64,000 bases of DNA from Corynebacterium ciconiae DSM 44920 (lineage in GTDB: Bacteria > Actinomycetota > Actinomycetes > Mycobacteriales > Mycobacteriaceae), in the NCBI RefSeq assembly GCF_030440575.1, contig NZ_CP047189.1, positions 124,001 to 188,000 on the forward strand. Reading direction: 5' to 3'. This document shows positions 53,156-62,898 of this stretch, one piece after another (within the stretch, counting starts at the first letter, position 1; every line of letters starts with the position of its first letter). A model generated the notes under the pieces. The model made no database searches, had not been told where the DNA came from, and saw only the letters and a list, made by a program, of their open reading frames with translations. The position numbers and the translations under genes are program-made.

Positions 53156-53809
53156 ATGGGTTTTCTTTTTTCCCGCACCCCAGAGATGGTCACCGCAGAG
53201 CAAGCCTTAAAGGGTGGATCCGCGCCAGTGCTCGAGCAGCCGAAGCCCCACGCGGTTCTCGGAACCCCGATCACTGGGCCGTGGAAACCGAGCCAGCGGC
53301 GCCTCATCATCGGTATGGGTTGTTTTTGGGGTGCAGAGAAGCTGCTGTGGCAGCTCGAGGGAGTGGAGTCCACCTCGGTCGGCTACGCCGGTGGCTTTAC
53401 CCCCAATCCCACATATCGCGAGGTGTGCACGGGGCGCACTGGCCACACCGAGGTCGTAGAGGTGGTCTACGACCCCGCCCGTGTCAGTGCCAGGGAGATT
53501 ATCGCCGCCACCCTTGAGGCGCACGATCCCACTCAGGGTTTCCGCCAAGGCAATGATGTGGGCACGCAGTACCGTTCTGCTTATTTCCTCGACACAGCCG
53601 AGGATGAAGAATTGGTGCGAGAGCTCATCGCCGACTACGAGCCAAAGCTCGCCGCGGCCGGCTATGGCCCTATCACCACCGAGGTTGCCCAGCTCAGCGC
53701 AACACCCACGGGCTCTTACTATCTGGCTGAGGACTATCACCAGCAGTATTTGTGGAAAAACCCTGCGGGCTATTGTCCCGTGCACTCCACTGGGGTTGCC
53801 TGCGGCTAG
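53156..53809 (+). CDS. msrA: Peptide methionine-S-sulfoxide reductase
   Basis: 217 residues. Catalytic Cys in [10 protein letters not shown] (about residue 56). [25 protein letters not shown] contains the substrate pocket, and resolving Cys lie at the C-terminus ([13 protein letters not shown]). Reduces Met-S-sulfoxide with thioredoxin or mycoredoxin. Carries an N-terminal extension of about 45 residues before the core, usual in corynebacteria. Overlaps the convergent PAP2 gene by 4 bases. Confidence 0.96.
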   Translation: MGFLFSRTPEMVTAEQALKGGSAPVLEQPKPHAVLGTPITGPWKPSQRRLIIGMGCFWGAEKLLWQLEGVESTSVGYAGGFTPNPTYREVCTGRTGHTEVVEVVYDPARVSAREIIAATLEAHDPTQGFRQGNDVGTQYRSAYFLDTAEDEELVRELIADYEPKLAAAGYGPITTEVAQLSATPTGSYYLAEDYHQQYLWKNPAGYCPVHSTGVACG

Positions 53810-54402
53810 CGGGCTGGATGGGGCGCTGCGAGCGGCACTGGCAGGTGGCCGCCTCGCCGAGTCAGCCCCTCTACGAGCGCGAGTGCCGCCCCAGCGATGA
53901 TCGCGCCGAAAACCCACCCCGCCAACACATCGGTGCTCCAGTGGTGGGCGAGAAATATGCGCGATACTCCCATGCACAGCGCATAGCAGAGCGCCGCGGC
54001 CCATATCAGTCCGCGCACCCACCGGCGCTGCACTGCTCTGGCGCAGAAGTAGCCCAGAACGAGGGCGAGAACAGTGGCGTTGAGGGTGTGCCCTGAGGGA
54101 AAAGAAAAGGAGTGCTCATAGGGTGGCACCGCGAGGGAGTGTTCTGGACGAGCGCGCCCTACCATCGCTTTGATGATGGTGGTGGTGCTCGTTGATACTG
54201 CTGCCGCCATCGCTACGGTGAGTACGGGGGACCAGCTACGCAGGATGGCGGTGAGGAGAAACGCCATGGGGGTGGCAAGTGGAAGACTCAGCGCGGTCGT
54301 GCCGATATTGGTGAAGGCAGTGACGGCCGCGTCGAGTGCCGGGGAGCGGTGCTCCAGCCCCCAATGGAGATATGTGGTGTCGATGGAGTTAAGCACCCTC
54401 AC
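53806..54402 (-). CDS. PAP2-family membrane phosphatase
   Basis: 198-residue protein with six membrane segments. The three PAP2 motifs are KAMVGRARP (KX6RP-like), SFPSGHT and SRIFLAHHWSTDVLAGW. It dephosphorylates lipid phosphates (phosphatidate, decaprenyl phosphate or similar) at the outer membrane face. Overlaps the HAD gene by 14 bases, so the two are probably co-transcribed. Confidence 0.92.
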   Translation of the reverse strand: MRVLNSIDTTYLHWGLEHRSPALDAAVTAFTNIGTTALSLPLATPMAFLLTAILRSWSPVLTVAMAAAVSTSTTTIIKAMVGRARPEHSLAVPPYEHSFSFPSGHTLNATVLALVLGYFCARAVQRRWVRGLIWAAALCYALCMGVSRIFLAHHWSTDVLAGWVFGAIIAGAALALVEGLTRRGGHLPVPLAAPHPAR

Positions 54403-55057
54403 AGGCTACTAGAACCTCTGTGTGCAGCAGTTCTAGCAGCTTTGCGGGGTCGCTCAGGTGCGCGGCGTGGAGTCCGGCGGCTCGGGCTGCCTGCACATCG
54501 TTGATGTAGTTATCGCCGATCATCACCGCCCGCTCCGGGCGCACCCCCATGAGCGCTAGCGCCTCATGATAGGCCTGCGGATTCGGTTTCGCGCAGCTGA
54601 GCTCCGCGGTAGGGATGAGGCGTATCGACGCCGACTCGAGGCCCGTAGCAGCCAGCTTGCCCGCCTGCATGTCACGGGCACCGTTAGTCATGATCGCCAC
54701 CTGCGCTCCAGACTGCTCTGCGGCGGTCAAAGCGGCGGCAGCGTCGGGGTAGGCACGCCAGTGTGCGCGGTAGGCGGAGGCAAAAACCTCGAAGCGCTGG
54801 CGGGACTCGTCATCGCTGAGCGGGGTATCGAAGAAGCGAGACATGCGATTAAGCCGCTGTTGGGCGTGGCTGATTTCGCCGCGCTCGAAGCGGCTGAACT
54901 CCTCGTGTTCGATGATGAACCAGCGTTCGATCAGTGCGTTTTCGTTCCCAGCGAGTCCATACTGGCGTATCAGGCTGGCGGCGGCCTGGTGGGCGGCAGA
55001 GTCGTGATCGACTAGGGTGCCGTCGAGATCAAAAAGGATGGCGTCATAGCGGGGCAT
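54389..55057 (-). CDS. HAD-family hydrolase
   Basis: 222 residues. Motif I FDLDGTLVDHD, motif II MTNGA, motif III Lys in CAKPNPQAY, motif IV GDNYINDV. A helical cap (about 20-110) makes it a subclass I phosphatase, nearest the YjjG/phosphoglycolate phosphatase group. Substrate unknown. Starts 135 bases before the oppositely oriented ldh. Confidence 0.9.
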   Translation of the reverse strand: MPRYDAILFDLDGTLVDHDSAAHQAAASLIRQYGLAGNENALIERWFIIEHEEFSRFERGEISHAQQRLNRMSRFFDTPLSDDESRQRFEVFASAYRAHWRAYPDAAAALTAAEQSGAQVAIMTNGARDMQAGKLAATGLESASIRLIPTAELSCAKPNPQAYHEALALMGVRPERAVMIGDNYINDVQAARAAGLHAAHLSDPAKLLELLHTEVLVACEGA

Positions 55058-55192
55058 GCTGCCACAGTATAGGCGGTGTGGGGTTTCCCACTTTTGGCCA
55101 CAGAACCGCCCCGAGTGCTAGCGAAAACAAAAACAAACGGGCACAATGGGCTGCGGAAAGCGAAAAAACCAACATCGCGAGGGACGAAAACA

Positions 55193-56137
55193 ATGAAGGA
55201 TATTGTTGGCAACAAGGTCGTGCTCATCGGCGCCGGTGACGTGGGAGTGGCCTATGCCTACGCTCTGGTGAACCAGGGCACGGTGGACCACTTGGCCATC
55301 ATCGACATCGATGAGAAGAAGCTGGCCGGCAACGTCATGGACCTCAACCACGGCGTCGTGTGGGCTAGCTCCCGCACCCGTGTCACCAAGGGCACCTACG
55401 CGGACTGTGAGGATGCCGCCATGGTGGTCATCTGCGCAGGCGCTGCCCAGAAGCCGGGCGAGACCCGCCTGCAGCTGGTGGACAAGAACATGAAGATCAT
55501 GAAGTCCATCGTGGACGAGGTGATGGCCAACAACTTCGACGGCATCATGCTGGTGGCCTCCAACCCGGTGGATGTGCTCTCCTACGCAGCCTGGAAGTAC
55601 TCCGGCCTGCCGTGGCAGCGTGTGATCGGCTCCGGAACGGTGCTGGATTCCGCTCGTTTCCGCTATATGCTCGGTGAGCTTTACGAGTGCTCGCCCACCT
55701 CCATCCACGCCTACATTGTGGGTGAGCACGGCGATAGCGAACTGCCGGTGCTCTCCTCCGCCACGATCGCGGGTGTGTCCATGCGCATGAAGCTGGCCAA
55801 GGAGCCGGGCCTGGAGGAGCGGCTGGAGAAGATCTTCGAGGAAACCCGCGACGCCGCCTATCACATCATCGATGCCAAGGGCTCCACCTCTTATGGCATC
55901 GGTATGGGCCTGGCCCGTATCACCCGCGCTGTGCTGCAAAACCAGGATGTGGCGCTGCCGGTCTCTGCACTGCTGCAGGGCGAGTACGGTCAAGAGGACA
56001 TCTACATTGGCACCCCGGCCATTGTGAACCGCAAGGGCATCAACCGTGTGGTGGAGCTGGAGCTCAATGAGCACGAGATGCACCGCTTCACCAAGTCTGC
56101 AGATGCTCTGCGCGAGGTGCAGAACAACTTCTTCTAA
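55193..56137 (+). CDS. ldh: L-lactate dehydrogenase
   Basis: 314 residues, the corynebacterial length. NAD-binding [18 protein letters not shown] (8-25), substrate Arg in [19 protein letters not shown], and catalytic His in [11 protein letters not shown]. Reduces pyruvate to L-lactate under oxygen limitation. ATG 55193 with GAGGG 9 bases upstream; the open frame upstream (from 55076) has no family match. Strong terminator follows. Confidence 0.97.
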   Translation: MKDIVGNKVVLIGAGDVGVAYAYALVNQGTVDHLAIIDIDEKKLAGNVMDLNHGVVWASSRTRVTKGTYADCEDAAMVVICAGAAQKPGETRLQLVDKNMKIMKSIVDEVMANNFDGIMLVASNPVDVLSYAAWKYSGLPWQRVIGSGTVLDSARFRYMLGELYECSPTSIHAYIVGEHGDSELPVLSSATIAGVSMRMKLAKEPGLEERLEKIFEETRDAAYHIIDAKGSTSYGIGMGLARITRAVLQNQDVALPVSALLQGEYGQEDIYIGTPAIVNRKGINRVVELELNEHEMHRFTKSADALREVQNNFF

Positions 56138-56152
56138 GGTGTAGCCCCACCG

Positions 56153-56204
56153 CCGGCCCCTCCCGCATGTCACGTGGAATGTGCGGGGCGGGGCCGGTTG
56201 TGTG
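56153..56204 (+). terminator. Terminator of ldh
   Basis: CCGGCCCC (56153-56160) pairs with GGGGCCGG (56190-56197); inner CCCGCA/TGCGGG. Followed by TTGTGTGTT. Confidence 0.8.
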
Positions 56205-56265
56205 TTGGGCGGGCGGCGTATCCTGAGAGCGTCCAATCGGCAGCGATGAGAAGAGGTAGCGAGAG

Positions 56266-56991
56266 ATGTTTGTGATTGCGCATCGCGGCGCATCCGCCGA
56301 CTATCCGGAGCTGACGGCCACAGCCTTCACCGAGGCTTTTCTACAGGGCGCCGATGGGGTGGAGTGCGATGTTCGGCTCACTCGCTGCGGGGAGCTTGTC
56401 TGTATCCATGATCCCATCGTGGATCGAGTGTCCGATGGTCGTGGCCGAGTATCCACGCACACAGTTGAGCAGCTGCGCGAATACAATTTCGGCACCGAGG
56501 AGGCCCCCTCGGCACCGTGCACGCTGGACGAGTTGCTCGACATCATGGACGATCATCCGGATAAGCACCTCTTTATCGAAAGCAAACACCCAATGCGTTA
56601 TGGGCGAATGCTGGAAGAGGAATTGGTAAAAACGCTGCGCTACCGCGGCTTATTGGCCGACCCCCACATTCACGTCATTTCTTTTTCGGGCTCGGCGATC
56701 CACCGTATCCAACAGCTGGCGCCGGCACTGGATCGGATCTATCTGCGTAACGATCCCAATGCGTGGTACCACCGCATCCGCGAGCTCACCATTCAGCCCA
56801 CGGCGGTGGGCTTATCGATGCGCACCGCCCGCGAACACATTCGTGATCACACGCTGCCGCCGTCGAGCTATGTGTGGACTGTGGATGATCCGGAGGACAT
56901 GACCCTATGCCGCGATAGCGGGGTGCAGTGGCTGGCTACCAATCTGCCTGCCCTCGCCCGCGAAGTGGTAGATCGCGGCACGGGCCACTAG
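56266..56991 (+). CDS. glpQ2: Glycerophosphodiester phosphodiesterase, cytoplasmic type
   Basis: 241 residues without a signal peptide. GDPD motifs: IAHRGASADYPELT, DGVECDVRLTRCGELVCIHDP, FIESKHP and YVWTVDDPEDM. Acts on glycerophosphodiesters inside the cell. C. glutamicum has a gene of this type (glpQ2) near ldh, hence the symbol. Unlike the GDPD at 13077 it is not a lipoprotein. Confidence 0.88.
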   Translation: MFVIAHRGASADYPELTATAFTEAFLQGADGVECDVRLTRCGELVCIHDPIVDRVSDGRGRVSTHTVEQLREYNFGTEEAPSAPCTLDELLDIMDDHPDKHLFIESKHPMRYGRMLEEELVKTLRYRGLLADPHIHVISFSGSAIHRIQQLAPALDRIYLRNDPNAWYHRIRELTIQPTAVGLSMRTAREHIRDHTLPPSSYVWTVDDPEDMTLCRDSGVQWLATNLPALAREVVDRGTGH

Positions 56992-57025
56992 CATCGCCCG
57001 GGTAGCGGGCGGGTATGTTTGTGCC

Positions 57026-57940
57026 ATGGGCAAAAAGAAGAAGAATCGTGAGAACCTGCCGGAGGGCATGAGCCGCAAGCAGGCTAAATTGGCTGCCCGC
57101 GCCGCAGAGCGCGCCGCACTGATGGGCGAAAACCGCCCCTTCGAGGGGCTGGCTGCCGAGCCGCAGCTGGTGGCGCTGCAGGAGTTCATCCCCTCCGCCT
57201 ACGCCAAGGTCGAGGTCGCTGGAAGTGAGCGCGAGGTCTACATTTGCACCGTGCTGCCGGGTGCAGTTGCCGCTCTCGTGCGCGATAATGAGGCCGGTGG
57301 CGAGGCATTCGTGGCCATGCAGACCCAGCACCGCACCAAGACCCAGGGCAAGGATTTGGCCTACGCCCTCAACTGGGCTATTTCCGCCGCTCCCGGTTCC
57401 ACGCTGGCACCTGGTCACCAGGATGGTTCCCAGCCCGCACTCACCGAGTTGCTCAGCGCCGATTCCGAGCTAGATGTGCAGGCTTTCGACACCTTCGACT
57501 GGTGGGTGCCCGAGGGGCAGACCAGTGACGAGCAGACTGGGCGTATGCTGCAGATGGCCAATGACACCATCATCCCCTCGCAGCAGGTGCACGCATCGGT
57601 TCCGGGCGCCTTGTGGTGGGTGGATCCCGGCGAGAAGGCCCACATTCGTTGGGTGCGCCAAGACGATGAGGACAAGCTTCTTGCCGCGTTGGCTCGGATC
57701 GGAGCGGCCGGCAAGCTGCACTTGGGTGAGGACACCAAGTTCGCCGGCACTTTCCGTACCCACGGCCTCGTGGTTCCGGTGTTCGATCTCGATCCCACCA
57801 TCACCGCGCAGGAGTTTGTGCCCGCCATCGAGGAGCTCAACGCCGTCATCGAGGCAGAGCTCAACAATGATGCGCAGCTCACCGCCGAGGAGCGCAAAGC
57901 ACTCAATAACATCAAGTCGCGGCAGCTGACCATTCGCTAA
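57026..57940 (+). CDS. DUF5926 family protein
   Basis: 304-residue soluble protein: Lys-rich start MGKKKKNRENLPEGMSRKQAK, then a globular acidic domain with FIPSAYAKVEV, DTFDWWVPEGQTSDEQTGRML and a C-terminal helix rich in Glu/Asn. Widespread in actinobacteria, function unknown. Its place after glpQ2 is shared with relatives. ATG 57026 follows a spacer of 34 bases. Confidence 0.85.
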   Translation: MGKKKKNRENLPEGMSRKQAKLAARAAERAALMGENRPFEGLAAEPQLVALQEFIPSAYAKVEVAGSEREVYICTVLPGAVAALVRDNEAGGEAFVAMQTQHRTKTQGKDLAYALNWAISAAPGSTLAPGHQDGSQPALTELLSADSELDVQAFDTFDWWVPEGQTSDEQTGRMLQMANDTIIPSQQVHASVPGALWWVDPGEKAHIRWVRQDDEDKLLAALARIGAAGKLHLGEDTKFAGTFRTHGLVVPVFDLDPTITAQEFVPAIEELNAVIEAELNNDAQLTAEERKALNNIKSRQLTIR

Positions 57941-57964
57941 AGCCATATCGCGCACAGATCCCGT

Positions 57965-57997
57965 GGCCGGCTGGGTACTCAACCCAGCTGGCCTTTT
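57965..57997 (+). terminator. Terminator of the DUF5926 gene
   Basis: 12-base arms at 57965-57976 and 57982-57993, with one G-T pair and a 5-base loop, followed by TTTT. Confidence 0.85.
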
Positions 57998-59389
57998 CTA
58001 ATGTCCGGGTTCGGGTGGTGGTTGCGGCCAGGCTTGGCGGCGGATCTTTGCACCGGCGGAGTGTCTGGCCGCAGTCGAGGTATTTGGCACCGGATCGTTC
58101 GGCCGCTCGGCGGTGGCTGAACCCACCACACCGGTGTCGGGATGCCGGGCCGCATGGGTTTTGGCGGGATGCTCCCAGGTGTCATCGTTGTCGCTGTGAT
58201 GTTCTGGGCAGCGCAGTGTGAGGTTCGCCAGGTCGGTTGGTCCGCCATCATTCCACGAGGTGATGTGGTGGATGTCGCAGCGGCTGACCGGCTCCGAGCA
58301 GCCTGGGTGTGAGCAGACGAGTTCGGAGGCGAAAAGCGCAAGCCGCTGGTAGAAGTTCGCCAGCCGCGTGGTGCGCCGCAAGTCGAGGGCCTGACCGGTG
58401 CGGGGATCGTGCACGCAGACGAAACCGTATTTGGCCTCGGTCAGGGCGAGAACATCGGCGACGGTGAGTTCATTGCCGGTGTTGGTGGGAAAGAGCATCC
58501 CAGCGGCAGCACGATCGGCATCGTCGAAATCCTTGGCCGATACCGAAAACACCAAGGTGGGTTTGCCGGGGCTGCCGTGATCGAGAGCAGCGTCGAGGGC
58601 ATCGGCATAGCGCTGTTGGGTACTGCGCGGATCATCCTTATTGGGGGTGCGATCCACGAAGGGCTCGAGCCATGCCCGCAGTTTTGCGGTAATACGCTCG
58701 GGCAAGTAGCCGAAGAGCCGGCTGCCGCCGTCATTATCGGCATCGGTGATGGTGAAGGCGCGGTTGCGTTCCGCACGGGCGGGCTCGGGGCTGAGCTCGC
58801 TGTTCGCTTCGTTCACGAGACGTTTCACATAGGCGCGCGTGTCATCGCAGCTGGCCTCGTAGGCGTAGCGCACGGCGTTGTGGCGCAGTGTTTCACGTAG
58901 CAGAGCGTTCTTTGTGCGCAGCCCAAGCAGGGCCTTATCAATGGCAGTGCGGGTCTCGCCGGAAATGCGGTGATCGCGTAGCTGCTGGCGCGTCTGGCCG
59001 CGAAGCATCTCCGCGGTGTCCCGGTTGATCTCGTTTTCGGTTTCGCTCAGCTGCTCGTCGGGCTCGTCCTTGAGCGTGCCGTAGAGGCAGCTGGCTTGGC
59101 CGATGGTGGAATTCGCCCGCTGATTCGACCACCCGAGATGCTCCTTGAGGATGCGGCGCGGCTTGGAGGTGCCCACTGCATCCATGAGATCCTCGGTGCT
59201 GGCGTGGTGGGCGATAAGCACATCGAGGTGTGCCTTGAGCGCCATGTGTTGTTCTAGCTCCGCCAACTGGGGGAGGGTAGCGCCGAGCGAGGTGAACCCG
59301 CCCGTGTCCACGTCATAGAGCGCCACGAGCTGAGCGAGATCCTCGCCAATACGATCAACGATCTGCTGTACGTGGTCGGTGACAGACAT
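57998..59389 (-). CDS. DUF222 / HNH endonuclease protein (13E12-type)
   Basis: 463 residues. A helical DUF222 domain (about 20-330) precedes an HNH nuclease module: zinc Cys pairs in CSHPGCSEPVSRCDIHH, then SWNDGGPTDLANLTLRCPEHH. ATG 59389 has GGAGG 9 bases upstream, better than the first codon of the frame at 59428. These proteins occur in many copies in mycobacteria (REP13E12) and corynebacteria and may be selfish or phage-defence nucleases. No repeats or transposase flank this one. Confidence 0.88.
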   Translation of the reverse strand: MSVTDHVQQIVDRIGEDLAQLVALYDVDTGGFTSLGATLPQLAELEQHMALKAHLDVLIAHHASTEDLMDAVGTSKPRRILKEHLGWSNQRANSTIGQASCLYGTLKDEPDEQLSETENEINRDTAEMLRGQTRQQLRDHRISGETRTAIDKALLGLRTKNALLRETLRHNAVRYAYEASCDDTRAYVKRLVNEANSELSPEPARAERNRAFTITDADNDGGSRLFGYLPERITAKLRAWLEPFVDRTPNKDDPRSTQQRYADALDAALDHGSPGKPTLVFSVSAKDFDDADRAAAGMLFPTNTGNELTVADVLALTEAKYGFVCVHDPRTGQALDLRRTTRLANFYQRLALFASELVCSHPGCSEPVSRCDIHHITSWNDGGPTDLANLTLRCPEHHSDNDDTWEHPAKTHAARHPDTGVVGSATAERPNDPVPNTSTAARHSAGAKIRRQAWPQPPPEPGH

Positions 59390-59504
59390 TGGGCCCCTCC
59401 TTTCTGTGTGAACGCGTGGCGCACACACTAGAGCAGGAAGGGCCCAGCCGACTAGCGGGGGCTGTGCATAACCTAGCTAGCGCGGAAGGTTATGCACAGA
59501 AAAG

Positions 59505-60878
59505 CTAGCGAAGGGAGCTGAAGAGTTGCTCAGCTTCGGTTTCATCCCATAGCACCACGGAGCCCACATCCACGTTGTCCATGCCACCGACTGGCACCAC
59601 CTCGGTGTTAAAGCCGCCGAGCATGTGCAGCGCCGCCCACATCAAATGCCAAGTGTGGTCGCCGGAGTCCACCGTGAGCGATCCCGCGACGCCGTTAACC
59701 AGTGGGAAAGACCGGAAAGGGTTGAGGAAGGTAGTCGGGGAGGCCACCTTCTTGGCGAGGGCGGTGAGGAACTGTCGCTGACGAGCCGCGCGGTCAATAT
59801 CTCCCTGCGCGGTGGAGCGGGTGCGCACAAAGCTCAAGGCTTGGGCGCCATTGAATTCTTGGCAACCGGCCTCGAGGTGGAAGTTGATGACATCGTCGTG
59901 GATGGGTTCGTCCACGCAGAGATCCACCCCGCCAACGGCGTCGACTGCGTTGGCAAAGCCGCCGAAGCCGACCTCGGCGTAGTGGTCGATCTTGAGTCCC
60001 GTGCTCTGTTCGACGGTCTCGATGAGCAAAGGTGGGCCGCCGAAGGAGAAGGCGGCGTTGATCTTGTCCATGCCGTAGCCGGGAATCGGCACATAGCTAT
60101 CGCGCGGGATAGACAGCAGCGTGGGCTTGCCGAAGGTGGGCACGTGCAGCACCATGATCGTGTCTGTGCGGTTGCCTCCCACATCACCACCGGTCATGAG
60201 CTCGTGGTTTTGCTCAGGGCTAAGCCCTTCGCGGGAATCCGAGCCCACCAGCAGCCAATTCGAGCCACGCGTGTTGGAGATCTGCTGGGCTGGCATCGCG
60301 TCTACTCGTTCGAATTTGGTGTCGGCCCACAGCATGCCCACTACCGCGATGGTGACGATGATCGCCACAGCCCAGCGGAACATGGAGAAACAGCCCATGC
60401 GTGGCAAGCGCAGAGCCCGCCACGGGGCACGACGCCGCGGCGCGGCCGCCGGGCGTGGTGGGGCAGCTGCATGCTGCCTCGGCGAATACTGGCCGTGCTG
60501 ACCCGGCTGCTGCACAGGGGCGTAATACTGGCGGGGGCGCTGCTGCGACGAGCGGGCCGCCTCGGGGTGCTCGCGGTAATAGGCCCGCCGCTGCTCTTCA
60601 TAGCTGGGCTGGCGGTGCCGGGCAGGTGTGTCGCTGTCACGCCGGTGCCGCTGCGGCCGCTGGGGTTCACGGGGAGATTCATGACGGGGTTCGCGACGCG
60701 GCTCACGCCGGGGTTCCCGGCGAGGTTCGCGCCGGGGTTGCGGCTCACGAGGGGGGTGAGGTTCGCGTCGAGAAGCGGGAGAGCCCCCCGACCGGGGCGG
60801 CTGAGGGCGCCGCCTCACGGGGCGGCCGTAGCGATCGCGCAGAATGCGGCCGTCTTTGTCTCTCGCGAAATCGTCCAT
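59505..60878 (-). CDS. lcpB: LytR-CpsA-Psr family glycopolymer ligase
   Basis: 457 residues. The N-terminal 150 are cytoplasmic, Arg/Pro/Glu-rich with REPR repeats (about 45-75). One transmembrane helix (about 168-186) leads to the extracellular LCP domain (about 205-455): LLVGSDSREGL, RTDTIMVLHV, LLSIPRDSYVPIPG, DKINAAFSFGG, and FVRTRSTAQGDIDRAARQRQ. LCP enzymes attach arabinogalactan to peptidoglycan. The neighbourhood (pheA, CPBP protease) matches lcpB rather than lcpA of C. glutamicum. Confidence 0.9.
   Translation of the reverse strand: MDDFARDKDGRILRDRYGRPVRRRPQPPRSGGSPASRREPHPPREPQPRREPRREPRREPRREPRHESPREPQRPQRHRRDSDTPARHRQPSYEEQRRAYYREHPEAARSSQQRPRQYYAPVQQPGQHGQYSPRQHAAAPPRPAAAPRRRAPWRALRLPRMGCFSMFRWAVAIIVTIAVVGMLWADTKFERVDAMPAQQISNTRGSNWLLVGSDSREGLSPEQNHELMTGGDVGGNRTDTIMVLHVPTFGKPTLLSIPRDSYVPIPGYGMDKINAAFSFGGPPLLIETVEQSTGLKIDHYAEVGFGGFANAVDAVGGVDLCVDEPIHDDVINFHLEAGCQEFNGAQALSFVRTRSTAQGDIDRAARQRQFLTALAKKVASPTTFLNPFRSFPLVNGVAGSLTVDSGDHTWHLMWAALHMLGGFNTEVVPVGGMDNVDVGSVVLWDETEAEQLFSSLR
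60765..60776 (+). repeat. Dispersed motif GCGTCGAGAAGC
   Basis: Exact GCGTCGANAAGC copy inside lcpB, Ala-Ser-Arg-Arg on its strand. Confidence 0.75.
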
Positions 60879-60896
60879 GTCTGGTTACTTTAGTGC

Positions 60897-61610
60897 CTAA
60901 GACAATCCGAGCCTCGATACATCGAGGAACTGGTAGCCGAGAAAAGCGACGGCATCGATGAAGAAATGCGCGAATACCAGCGGCCACACCCGCCGAATCT
61001 TAAGATAGACGGCGGCGAAGACGATACCCATCACAATATTGCCCGCCCCGGCGCTCACGCCCTGGTACAGGTGGTAGGAGCCGCGCAGCACCGCGGAGGC
61101 GGCAATGATCGCCACCGGCGCCCACCGCAGCTGCGCGAGCCGGGTGCTGAGCCACCACACCACCACGGTTTCTTCGGCGAAGGCATTGGCGAAGCTCCAC
61201 AGCAGCAGGATCACGCCCGCCCACAGCCCCGAGTGATAGGCGGAGACCACCACCTCTTTACTCCAGCCAGCGTGCAGCGCCACAAGATACAGACCGAGCC
61301 CAGGGACACCAATGATCGCGGCGAGCCCAGCCCCGATCAGTCCATCGCGCAGCCGCGGCCGCGGTAGCAGGATGCGGTCGCGGGCAAGCAGATAGACCAC
61401 CAGCAGCCCCCAGCCGCACAGTGCAGCCGCCGAGATCAATTGCAGGCCCAGATCGAGCCACAGCGCTGAGGATTGCGGGGCGTTGAGCGTGGTGCTTTGC
61501 TCGTTGAGTGCCTCCGGCGCGAGCAGCGCATCAATGAGGCGGAGACTCGACCGCAGCCCCGAGGTGCCGAAGGTGATAAGAAGCACCACAATAATTTCCG
61601 CGAGGATCAT
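60897..61610 (-). CDS. CPBP-family intramembrane metalloprotease
   Basis: 237 residues, about seven membrane helices. Abi/CPBP motifs: FAEETVVVWWLSTRL (two Glu, then Arg), SYHLYQGVSAGAGN (first His) and FAHFFIDA (second His). Likely an intramembrane protease; clients unknown. Shortest spacing is to the amidase, whose stop is 3 bases beyond this start codon region, so the amidase, this gene and lcpB may be one transcript. Confidence 0.88.
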   Translation of the reverse strand: MILAEIIVVLLITFGTSGLRSSLRLIDALLAPEALNEQSTTLNAPQSSALWLDLGLQLISAAALCGWGLLVVYLLARDRILLPRPRLRDGLIGAGLAAIIGVPGLGLYLVALHAGWSKEVVVSAYHSGLWAGVILLLWSFANAFAEETVVVWWLSTRLAQLRWAPVAIIAASAVLRGSYHLYQGVSAGAGNIVMGIVFAAVYLKIRRVWPLVFAHFFIDAVAFLGYQFLDVSRLGLS

Positions 61611-61613
61611 GGC

Positions 61614-62804
61614 TTAATCCTTCTCTCCTGGTGTCTCCAGCTCCTCGGCCACCCCCAGCAGTGCGGCTGGGTCTGCGTGGATGCAGCCTAAATGCAGGCC
61701 CACCGGTGCCCGGCCTGGCAGCTGCCACGGCACCGAGATCGCAGCGCGGCCGGTGATATTAAAAAGACTGCCCCACGGGGTCCAACGGGTTTGTTCATCG
61801 AAATCGGCCTGTGGGTCGAGGGAGCTGAATGCGCCGATCGGCGGGGGATCATAGGCCAGGGTCGGGCTGAGCAGTAGGTCGCATCGCCAGCTATGGCGCA
61901 CGTGGCGGTCCACGCCTGCAAGGACGTGGAGCGCCTCCTCGAGCGCGCCGGACGGGAGCTCAGCACCGCGCTGGCGCATGTACTCCACGATCGCTGAGGC
62001 CGGACCAGGGATGCGGCGGGACTTGCACCACATCAGGGTTTGGAAAGCGGCAAAGGGCTCCGGGCCGTAGGCGGGGTCCACGGCGATGATCTCGTGGCCG
62101 AGGCTGCGAAGGTGCGAGGTGGCGTCGTCAAGCGCGGAGAGCATGATGGGATCCACGTCCCCGTCGCCGTGCAGGGGCGCGCGAAGAACGCCGATGCGCA
62201 GCCGCGAGGGGCGGGGCGTGAGGCCGTGGAGGGCAGCGGCACGGCGGACGCTAGTGGTGAGGAAGCCTTGGGCGGTGAGTCGGCCCTCGCCGGGGGTGTG
62301 TGGCGGTTTGAAGCCCACGAGACCGCAGGCGGCAGCCGGTACCCGGATGGAGCCGCCGCCATCGGAGGCGTGGGCGGCGGGCACAATACCTCGAGCTACG
62401 AGCGCTGCGGCGCCCCCAGAAGAGCCGCCGGGGGTGCGCCCGGGCCACAGCGGATTCTGGGTGGGCGGCTGCCCTACGGGCTCGGTATAGGCTGTCATTC
62501 CCATCTCCGAGGTGGCGGTTTTACCGGCGATGGTGGCTCCCTGGCGCAGTAGCCATGCGCTGACATGATCGTGGCTGCGCGGCAGGTGGCGACGATGCAC
62601 GGAGCCGTAGCTGGTGGGCATGCCGGCCACATCGGAGAGGTCTTTGACAAAGAGCACCATGCCGTCGAGGTGCCCGTGGCCGGTGGGGGCGATGGGGTGG
62701 GCGGTGCCATCGTGGATCACGCCGTGCTCGGCGGGGCTTAGCGCCGCCAGTGCGCGATGGATGCGGGCCAGCTCGGTCTCGATCGGCGGGGTGGGGTGCG
62801 GCAT
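61614..62804 (-). CDS. Amidase (amidase signature family)
   Basis: 396 residues. Catalytic Lys in MVLFVKDLSD, signature GRTPGGSSGGAAALVARG with the cis-Ser, and nucleophile Ser in HASDGGGSIRVPAAACG. It hydrolyses an amide of unknown nature; GatA activity is unlikely because the protein is short and gatCB are absent. ATG 62804 gives MPHPTPPIETE; the longer frame enters the pheA promoter. Divergent from pheA. Confidence 0.88.
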   Translation of the reverse strand: MPHPTPPIETELARIHRALAALSPAEHGVIHDGTAHPIAPTGHGHLDGMVLFVKDLSDVAGMPTSYGSVHRRHLPRSHDHVSAWLLRQGATIAGKTATSEMGMTAYTEPVGQPPTQNPLWPGRTPGGSSGGAAALVARGIVPAAHASDGGGSIRVPAAACGLVGFKPPHTPGEGRLTAQGFLTTSVRRAAALHGLTPRPSRLRIGVLRAPLHGDGDVDPIMLSALDDATSHLRSLGHEIIAVDPAYGPEPFAAFQTLMWCKSRRIPGPASAIVEYMRQRGAELPSGALEEALHVLAGVDRHVRHSWRCDLLLSPTLAYDPPPIGAFSSLDPQADFDEQTRWTPWGSLFNITGRAAISVPWQLPGRAPVGLHLGCIHADPAALLGVAEELETPGEKD

Positions 62805-62898
62805 GAATGTTGATGGTAGACCGCCACCAGTGGCGGGGAAAGGCGGAGCTCTCGCTAGCCCGTGTGCGGGCGCCTGTGAGCCGCTACACTCGAAGATC

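Noticed and set aside
57998-59389. DUF222-HNH gene as an intein or active homing element
   Set aside because: It is a free-standing gene with its own RBS; no interrupted host gene or flanking repeats are visible.
59505-60878. lcpB N-terminal repeats as a mobile or recombination repeat
   Set aside because: The REPR repeats are imperfect at DNA level and confined to the disordered cytoplasmic tail; ordinary low complexity.
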